Shown piece after piece: positions 57,601 through 64,000 of a stretch of 64,000 nt of DNA. Under the pieces are notes generated by a model that made no database searches, was not told the origin of the DNA, and was given only the letters and a program-made list of their open reading frames with translations. Made by a program: the position numbers and the translations under genes. The first letter of the stretch is position 1, and each line of letters starts with the position of its first letter. The stretch lies in contig JAZGTN010000150.1 in the NCBI GenBank assembly GCA_037783415.1, positions 4,526,001-4,590,000 on the forward strand. The letters run 5' to 3'. This DNA comes from Leptasterias polaris. Lineage: Eukaryota; Echinodermata; Asteroidea; Forcipulatida; Asteriidae.

Positions 57601-58330
57601 GGGTAGAAAAGATGTTTTATTTAATCATTGGCAACTGGGGGAAAGGTTTCTCATTGAAACTGAAAAGGCGACCGACGGCGTTAAGAGGTTGTTTTTTAAA
57701 TAGGACGTTCATTTAGTCTGTGTAGCGGTCAGCAAAAGCTAGAGCCGGTTTATATACCCGACAGGCGTGGCTACTATTGACGCATTGCAACACTTCGATT
57801 TGGGAAGATCGGACGGCATCAGGACTTTGGGAAAAAGCGCAACCGATACAGGTATTTAACACTTGCTCCGTAAACAAAAAATCCTGGTTACAAAAATAAA
57901 ACTGATTGCAAACTTCGAATGGGTTTATTCAACACCGAATTCGTTGCTATAACTTGCCTGTATTATATCAATTGTTTCACTCCATGAATGAACTTTGAAA
58001 GCAGGCAACAGTGAAATCATTGTTACGTTGGACACGGTAAACAACTCTCTGTGTGCGCTCGTCCGTGAACGCGTTCTTCTTTGGTTTCGTGTTTCGTGTT
58101 TCTTGGCATCGTGTTTCGTGAGGCTTAGGAAGCGATATCGGATTACTATAATCCTTTTTAATCCCTTTTAATCCTTTATCATGTCTTTATCGTGTCGGCT
58201 TATATTGTGGGCGGTACTGTACATGTATGAACAAATGTACAACTTGAAAGAACACAAATCAAAGTATATTTACATTCTGTTGTTTAATAAGATACATCAA
58301 CAGAAAGGCTCAATTTGGTTATTATATATG

Positions 58331-61300
58331 TTACTTTCCTCCTTCATATGAGCGAGCCACTGTATATAGATTATGTTGCTTAGCAATTAATTGTTGTCTC
58401 TGGGGGATATTTTGGACAGACGAATACATCCTCTCAAGCCTATTTACATATGGGTGGATACTCTCCGATGCTTGCTCAGTATACATGCCCGTTGAGAGGA
58501 GTCGTCTGGCCTGACGTGGCACTTCAACAGTTAACAGATGAAACTTACGCTTAAGATTTTCCCCTGGAAAGTTGACTGGAAACCAGCAGCCAAAACTGCA
58601 GCAGCGCATTACAAGAAGTTCTACTTCATGTTTGCACAAAGGGCGACATGCCGTATACAATGTGTAACACATCCTGAATTTGCTGAGGAGGACCGTGATA
58701 CGTTCTTTCTTACTATGTGAACTAAATATAATTCCATCTATCTTGATAGGCTTAAATACATCTACAAATTTACATATATTCTGTGATTTAAAGACTTTAT
58801 GAATGTCAGATCCTACAAAGGCACCACTATGATATGCTGCTCTCTTCAGCTTCAAGGTATCCATGAGGGTGTCAAATTTTGTTCTGAAGGGCCCCTTGAC
58901 CTTTCCCATTTCTTTGGAAAGTTCATCCATTAATTTATCAACATCACCCACTTGCTTCTGAATTACTTTTATTTGTGCATCGATTTCTTTCCCACCTTTT
59001 TTTAATTCCTGAACCTGCTTCCTCGACTCTCTAGCAACATTAGTGTTAGACACAAGCCGATTGTTTACCCTCTCAAAATGCTCTGGGTTAGCATCTATTA
59101 CTCCCTGTGCCGTCTCCTCCTTCTCCTGCTTAGATAATTGTAGTGTGCGTATTTCTACCCCTAGTCTGGTCTTGTCGTCGTTTAGAGCCTCTCTCCTCAA
59201 AGTAAACTCTCTGATCTCATCACTATATATAACCTTGGTGTTCCTGACCTCTTCATCCAGTTGATCAACACTATGTTCTACCACATCCATGATATGTTTA
59301 CCCAGCCCTAAACTAATATGAAGTGGTGTTGTACTGACCTGATCTAGAATTTCCCCCTCCCCACAGATAATTGGATTATGAATGCAGTTTAGAAAGTTCG
59401 ATGCATCTTTGGTTATATTACCAGCATCGGCAAACTGTTGACTGTTCTGCCGACACTCATCTAAAGTCCTCAATTGGGCTTGCACTCCATCAGTTTCAGT
59501 AAGATGACGATACTTCGGGAGGATATGCAGGGCATGCGGAATTCCTTTTGCCAACTGGTGAAGAGTTGTTTGGCAATGAAGACAATAGTGTTTTCCGTTT
59601 GGGCCAGTTAAACCTAAAAGCTTTGCAAGCCACTCCCAATCACCTCCATAGGTCAACTGGCACAAACGGAACAAATCTTTACCTTCATTGCCAGCGGACG
59701 TTGACGCGTCTTCATCTCCACCACCATGCTCTGGACCTGCAGATAATTCCTCTCCTGTTCCTGAATCCTTCTGTTGGGGTGCAGCATCTAACAAAGGAAA
59801 TTAAAAAAAATACTTGCCATAATATATTCTAAAGATAGATGGAAAATCCAACAGCTTGAATGGGAGGGGGTGGTTACACAATACTTTCAGAAACAACAAT
59901 TTAGCTTCGCCAAAGTTAATTTGTTTCTTTTATTTTGGTGGTGGGGGGGTTGTCCGAAATCCAAAATATGTTTAGTAAAAGAAAATTTGTACAACCATTT
60001 GCTTTTCCTCCTTAGGGGGGGAGGCTTAGCAAATCTGTACGATGTGTGAAAAATCCTATTTGCACAGCAATTTCTACAATTAAATTACCTTGCTCTAAGG
60101 GCTTGGATGAAACCTGCTCAGTAGCCAAACAGTATCTGCACTCCTTGCTGATGGTAGCGTTGTCGTCATTGAGGGGATGCAGAGGTTTCCATGGAAGTTC
60201 TGCATGATAAATAAGGTTTAACAGAAATTAGAAATCAAAGTATTATTAGAATTTAAAACAGACTTTAGGGTTCACCGAAGCCACACTTTCCCTTGAGCAT
60301 GGCCTACTCAATTTTATGCACTGCTTACCATAAGCAAAAAAATCTGCACTTACAAAAAAATAGTAGCACAAAATTCCATGCTTACAATATCCAAATACTA
60401 TGGAATTTATACTTGTTTTGCATAACCAACTGTTTATTGCTTACTTGGCAAGCGTAAAAATGTTGTTATAGCCCAGTCTGCCGGAGAATGGTGTCCATCA
60501 TATATCAGTGGAGAATGCTGTGGTTAGCAGCAACATGAAAAAAACACACATGCTTACCTGGTTCATTTAGGGGCATTTCATGAGGAGGTTGTGGGACCGG
60601 TGACATCAATGCGTAGTCTGTGATGTGCTCTGAGACTTCATGAAGGGCATCAAACACTGGCTGAAAGGCTGCCTCCATGCTGAATCTAGTATAAATGTTT
60701 CAATTAAAAAATTTAGTAATGCTGACAAGTAATATAAACAATGGAGGTGAATTTCACAGCATTTTTAATGATACATGACAAATAAATGCTTTAGTGTACA
60801 GAATTTTTGAGATAACGGGATCACCCTTTGAAAGTTTCAGCTCGTTTCTATGTTTCTTTTATGAGAAAACAGTATTCTGTATTTTGGTATTGAATCTTAA
60901 TTCTTTTTGCCGGATATTGATCTTATTCACTTATTGTTCGAAAACAACAATTTCAAGGAAAGTTTGCTACCATTATTACCAACTTTATACCTTGTAAGTT
61001 TTACGAAAATCTGTGAAAACAATCTATGAAAACAATTGTTCTTGAATTTGCCAATAGTGTATATTCACTGGCTTTAAGATTACAAGAATAATAACCTGTC
61101 ATCTGGTCCTCCCTCAAAGAAGCCAAGAAGTTTTGCCGATTTCACCGAGTGTTGCTTCGTGCTGTTCAGTATCTGTAGGAGCAACTTCGTTGATGTTCCT
61201 CCTTTATCCCCCGTCACATGCAACACCAAAGTACCTGTAAAATGAAACGAGGAAAACAATTAATACCGAGTTGATAACAGATGTTAATGAAATTAACTTG

Positions 61301-62734
61301 GAAAAAAAGTTATGCGTTTCCATGAATTTTATCGTAACTTTCTCATTTAGAATTTTTTTGGGGAAATACATTTTTGAGCTAACACTACAGTAAAAAAGGT
61401 AATTCCATGTTGGCCTCGGCCTAACGATAGGGTCTGGGGCTAGTTGTTATTTACGAAATTCATTATCAAGATACATTTTCAAAATGATTTTTGATTTTCA
61501 AACAAATTTAAATCAAGCATGGTCTTTTATGAAAAATGTTTTCAACAATTTTGTTCATTAGTTAAATAACAGTTTATTTCCATGTAAGTTTATACGTACC
61601 CTGAGGGATATTTGATGGCTGGTAAAGCTCCCCAGCCTCCCTGGACTCGTTGACCATTCGGCAGATAACATCAGCAATATTAGTCACTCTGATGAAATGG
61701 TACGTCACGTTCCGCTTCTCATTGTGAAAGGAGCCACACTCGTACTCGAATTCAATGTCCCGGAGTTCTTGCCGAAGTTGTTGTTCAGACCCCAGGACAT
61801 CGAACCCCTCTGCTCGGAATACCCGTTTCAGCAACCGGAACATATTGAAGGGAACGACCGACTTAATATGCTTAACGGCATCCCTTGAAAATTTCACGAG
61901 GACTTTAATTCCTGCAGATTTCATGGCTTCGGCATACTCAGCCCTGTTTCTCCTCAAATGGTATGACCGTTGGCTCTCAATATGGCTAGCTGGCGTTGGC
62001 GTGATCGGTGCAGGCATTGGCGATGGGGTTCTTGAGGAGTGTGGTGTACTGTCAGGTGTAGTGACCAGTTTTTCAACTAACTCGAGAAACTGGCTTCGTT
62101 GACGTTTGGTTCTAGATGTGGCTCGAGAACTTCCGGTTTCCACATGTGGCACAGCAATGAACCGCCTTGACCGACCTCTCGGATTTACTGCTACAACTAA
62201 CCCTGCTTCTGATTCCTTCTGCTTCTTGGTGGCTATTCTTGTGAACAAATGTTCCTGTTGACTGGTCAGAGGGATGCTGTCTGACACAGTCAACAACCGT
62301 TCTATTTCTTGCTGATGGTAGCATGGTTGAAGGCATGTTGAAGGCCCCACAACAATGTCCCCCATCATGCCCATCATGACATCTGGTTCGAGCTCTGGCT
62401 CTCCTCCCTCCTGCTCCATTTCTACTGGTTCGGTAACATCCCCGACATGCTCGGCCCCCTCATCTTCCCGATCCCCGCTTCGTTTCCCCCCGATGTTCCT
62501 TTGTCCACGAAACCCCGCTTTACCTTTCGACGCGACGCGATGGCCGAACGTCTTTCCCGTTTTTCTGAACGTTGTCAACCTATTAATACATGCAGCACAC
62601 AGCCGTCTATCATTTGCATTTTCGATGTCCAAAACCATCAAAAAACACTTCGAAATATCACCTACATACGTGGTTATTTTGTGAAAACGCGAACTTTTCT
62701 TCGTCGAGCAAACTAAGCAGCCAAGCGACGCCAT
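58331..62734 (-). CDS. RAG1/Transib/CMC-like DDE transposase, five exons, intact
   Basis: Exons 62734-61600, 61234-61096, 60685-60558, 60199-60089 and 59787-58331 join in phase with GT/AG borders: 989 codons. Start ATG in an AAAATGGCG context. Residues 6-49 form a C-x2-C...C-x2-C zinc module (CLVC, CAAC) like a ZAD domain. Exon 2 carries LHVTGDKGGTSTKLLLQI with Asp388. Exon 5 carries YGGDWEWLAKLLGL (Asp554), followed by HYCLHC (Cys573, Cys576) and PHALH. A coiled coil follows, then FHLLTVEVPRQARR and TEQASESIHPYVNRLER with Glu946. An Asp, a second Asp with C-x2-C 19 residues later, and a late Glu near the C-terminus match the catalytic layout of RAG1, Transib and CMC transposases, which cut and join DNA ends. 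The superfamily is inferred from spacing, not alignment. It could be domesticated or a transposon's own gene. Confidence 0.65.
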
Positions 62735-62758
62735 TTTGGATGCAAGCGTCCTTAACTA

Positions 62759-62773
62759 CCACGCATGCGCATT
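62759..62773 (-). promoter_or_regulatory. NRF1-like palindrome upstream of the DDE gene
   Basis: The sequence ACGCATGCGCAT lies 27 bases upstream of the start codon on the minus strand. It resembles the NRF1 site (GCGCATGCGC) common in TATA-less animal promoters. Function is inferred. Confidence 0.4.
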
Positions 62774-62849
62774 AACGAGATTTTGTGTCATTGGCATAAT
62801 ATAAACGCAAGAGGGCGCTAAATTAGATTTCCTCCCATATAACACCGTG

Positions 62850-62975
62850 ACTCCCCAGGGAGCTGAGATGGTTTAAGGAATGAAATGGCCCAGTGATAAG
62901 GGTACTAATGTTGGAAGCGCTTTGAGACATGGTGTATAAAGCGCTATATAAAAACCGAATATTATTATTATTATT
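62850..62975 (+). mobile_element. SINE tail fragment
   Basis: Reads GGAAGCGCTTTGAGACATGG, then AAAGCGCTATATAAAAACCG and a run of ATT units, the typical 3' end of a SINE family found in many marine animals. The 5' head is absent. Confidence 0.75.
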
Positions 62976-63204
62976 AATTACTCACTGCTCAATGGCGCGA
63001 TACTTTGTGTCAATAACAAAGAATTTTGTCAGGTGTTTCTGTAAGACTGTCTTATTCAGGGTATATTGGCTACATCCAGCCATTTCTATAATTGGTCCGG
63101 CGTCTCCTGCAATTTCCATTAATCCTTGTGACGTCTGGGCCTGGTGTATCTGAAATAAATTTATCTGAATTTAATTTACGCAAAGAAAATTTGACTGAAC
63201 CAGG

Positions 63205-63250
63205 ACTTGAATCTCAGACATCTGGATTAATGTGCCAGCGCTCTGATGTC
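63205..63250 (-). mobile_element. tRNA-derived SINE fragment
   Basis: On the minus strand AGAGCGCTGGCACATTAATC followed by GAGATTCAAGTCC fits the anticodon-to-B-box part of a tRNA-like head. Short and diverged. Confidence 0.45.
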
Positions 63251-63847
63251 TGTAAAACATAATGAAAACTACGTGTACAAAATAGGACAAAAGCTCTGTG
63301 CGTGTGTAAACTAACCACGCGCGCCCTCACACACACACAATGTACATGTACATGATGTACACTCAACACGGCGCGCCCGCGCTCACATACACACCATTTT
63401 GTGAAATCTGGAATCTTCCATTGTCGTGGGCAGGGGTCACAACAAAACAACGGAGACCGGTAAATACTACAAATCTGACACCGATGTTTCAAATTGGAAA
63501 AACATTTCTTTAATCTATACATCATAACCGGTTATATCAACGTCAAGCATAACAAACTTTATGTACAAAGTTTCAACCAAGATGTGCAACAACTGTAAAA
63601 CTTTAGCTTTACAAATAGTGCACACATTTTGGGGGGGTGAGGCCCTATACATCTAGACCCTAGCAGAGTTTTTGTTTTCCAAGTGAAATATAATAATGCA
63701 TGGCATCCTCGTTTATCATTTCTAACATTTCACACATAAAACAAACTGAGCCCCCCAAAAAATATTATAATAATAAATAAACAAATAAGATAATAATTGA
63801 AAGCAGTATTTCATAGAAAGCAGGGGACCAGGTTGACATTTTCAACT
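63251..63847. other. No gene; CA-rich and AT-rich sequence
   Basis: CA microsatellite near 63331 and an AT-rich tail. No exon seen. Confidence 0.4.
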
Positions 63848-64000
63848 TTACTCTTCGTGACTATTTTCAATGACAGAACCACATGTTCTTTTGTTGTGCC
63901 CAGAGTTTTGGCAATTACTACACCTGACATTCCACCTGGCTTTAAGTTTATGTTTATCATTGAGCAAGTGCAATCTGTGCTGCTTTGCCATTATCTGAGA
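63848..64000 (-). CDS. CCHC zinc-knuckle terminal exon, partial at window edge
   Basis: An open frame runs in from the window edge and ends with TAA after 50 residues. It contains KARWNVRCSNCQNSGHNKRT followed by C, a C-x2-C-x4-H-x4-C zinc knuckle. This form (GHNKRTC) is typical of the C-terminal end of MULE/Mutator-type transposases and of some nucleic-acid-binding proteins. The rest of the gene lies outside, so the family is a guess. A Met at 63991 could also be a start, but the frame is open beyond it. Confidence 0.6.
   Translation of the reverse strand, partial: SQIMAKQHRLHLLNDKHKLKARWNVRCSNCQNSGHNKRTCGSVIENSHEE

Larger units (their letters stand above)
46496..58218. mobile_element. Foldback-type DNA transposon with satellite arms, 11.7 kb
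   Basis: The left end AGTACCGCCCACAATATAAG and the right end CTTATATTGTGGGCGGTACT are inverted copies, with one mismatch in about 30 bases. Both are flanked by GTAC (46492-46495 and 58219-58222), a plausible 4-bp target duplication, although GTAC is itself palindromic. Inside the ends lie CACGAAAC/GTTTCGTG motifs on both sides. Then come satellite arrays in opposite orientation (46850-52565 and 56228-57165), then an inverted core segment (52540-52975 and 55835-56245), around a 2.9-kb centre. Long, internally repetitive inverted arms define foldback elements such as FB/Galileo of flies. No transposase gene is found inside, and the superfamily is unknown. Confidence 0.65.

Overview
This is eukaryotic, animal nuclear DNA: AT-rich, gene-poor and packed with repeats. 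It has spliced genes with GT/AG introns, a spliceosomal U2 snRNA gene, tRNA-derived SINEs, a histone-type mRNA stem-loop, and BEN, PHD, PC4 and Death domains. The mix of repeats suggests a marine invertebrate deuterostome, with an echinoderm (perhaps a sea star) as my best guess. That is inference from family flavour only; no species-diagnostic gene is present. Almost every gene is on the minus strand and most look transposon-linked. All exon models below were built by hand from splice signals and codon phase.

Layout. 0-8.9 kb: a truncated 0.9-kb repeat; a PHD-finger gene with a frameshift; a five-exon gene of unknown family with one nonsense codon, whose last three exons are duplicated at 32-33 kb; and a decayed transposase-like gene whose final ORF is followed by a perfect histone 3' stem-loop. 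8.867-18.928 kb: a 10-kb CACTA-like DNA transposon with 23-bp perfect terminal inverted repeats and subterminal TTAGTCA motifs. It carries an apparently complete ten-exon BEN-domain gene (553 codons, every junction in phase). 18.97-20 kb: exons of an unrecognised gene ending 49 bp from the CACTA end.

20.4-25.5 kb: the 5' part of a non-LTR retrotransposon, then a broken protein-primed-type DNA polymerase B gene, a PC4-Death-domain gene, and a separate BEN exon. 26.6-41 kb: tandem repeats, the U2 gene, the duplicated 3'-exon cassette, a coiled-coil gene (four exons in phase), SINEs, a coding-looking 24-bp minisatellite, and long gaps without genes.

41-64 kb: a possible first exon on the plus strand and a perfect 31-bp palindrome; then an 11.7-kb foldback-type element (46.5-58.2 kb) whose arms are built from an 80-bp satellite, with a 1572-bp higher-order repeat in the left arm and an inverted shorter array in the right. 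At 58.3-62.7 kb lies a complete five-exon gene (989 codons) whose motif spacing resembles the RAG1/Transib/CMC family of DDE recombinases. A zinc-knuckle exon runs off the right edge.

Taken together, the genes look like parts of several mobile-element families rather than one host pathway. The best candidates for something undescribed are the BEN gene inside the CACTA-like element, the RAG1-like gene, and the satellite-armed foldback element.
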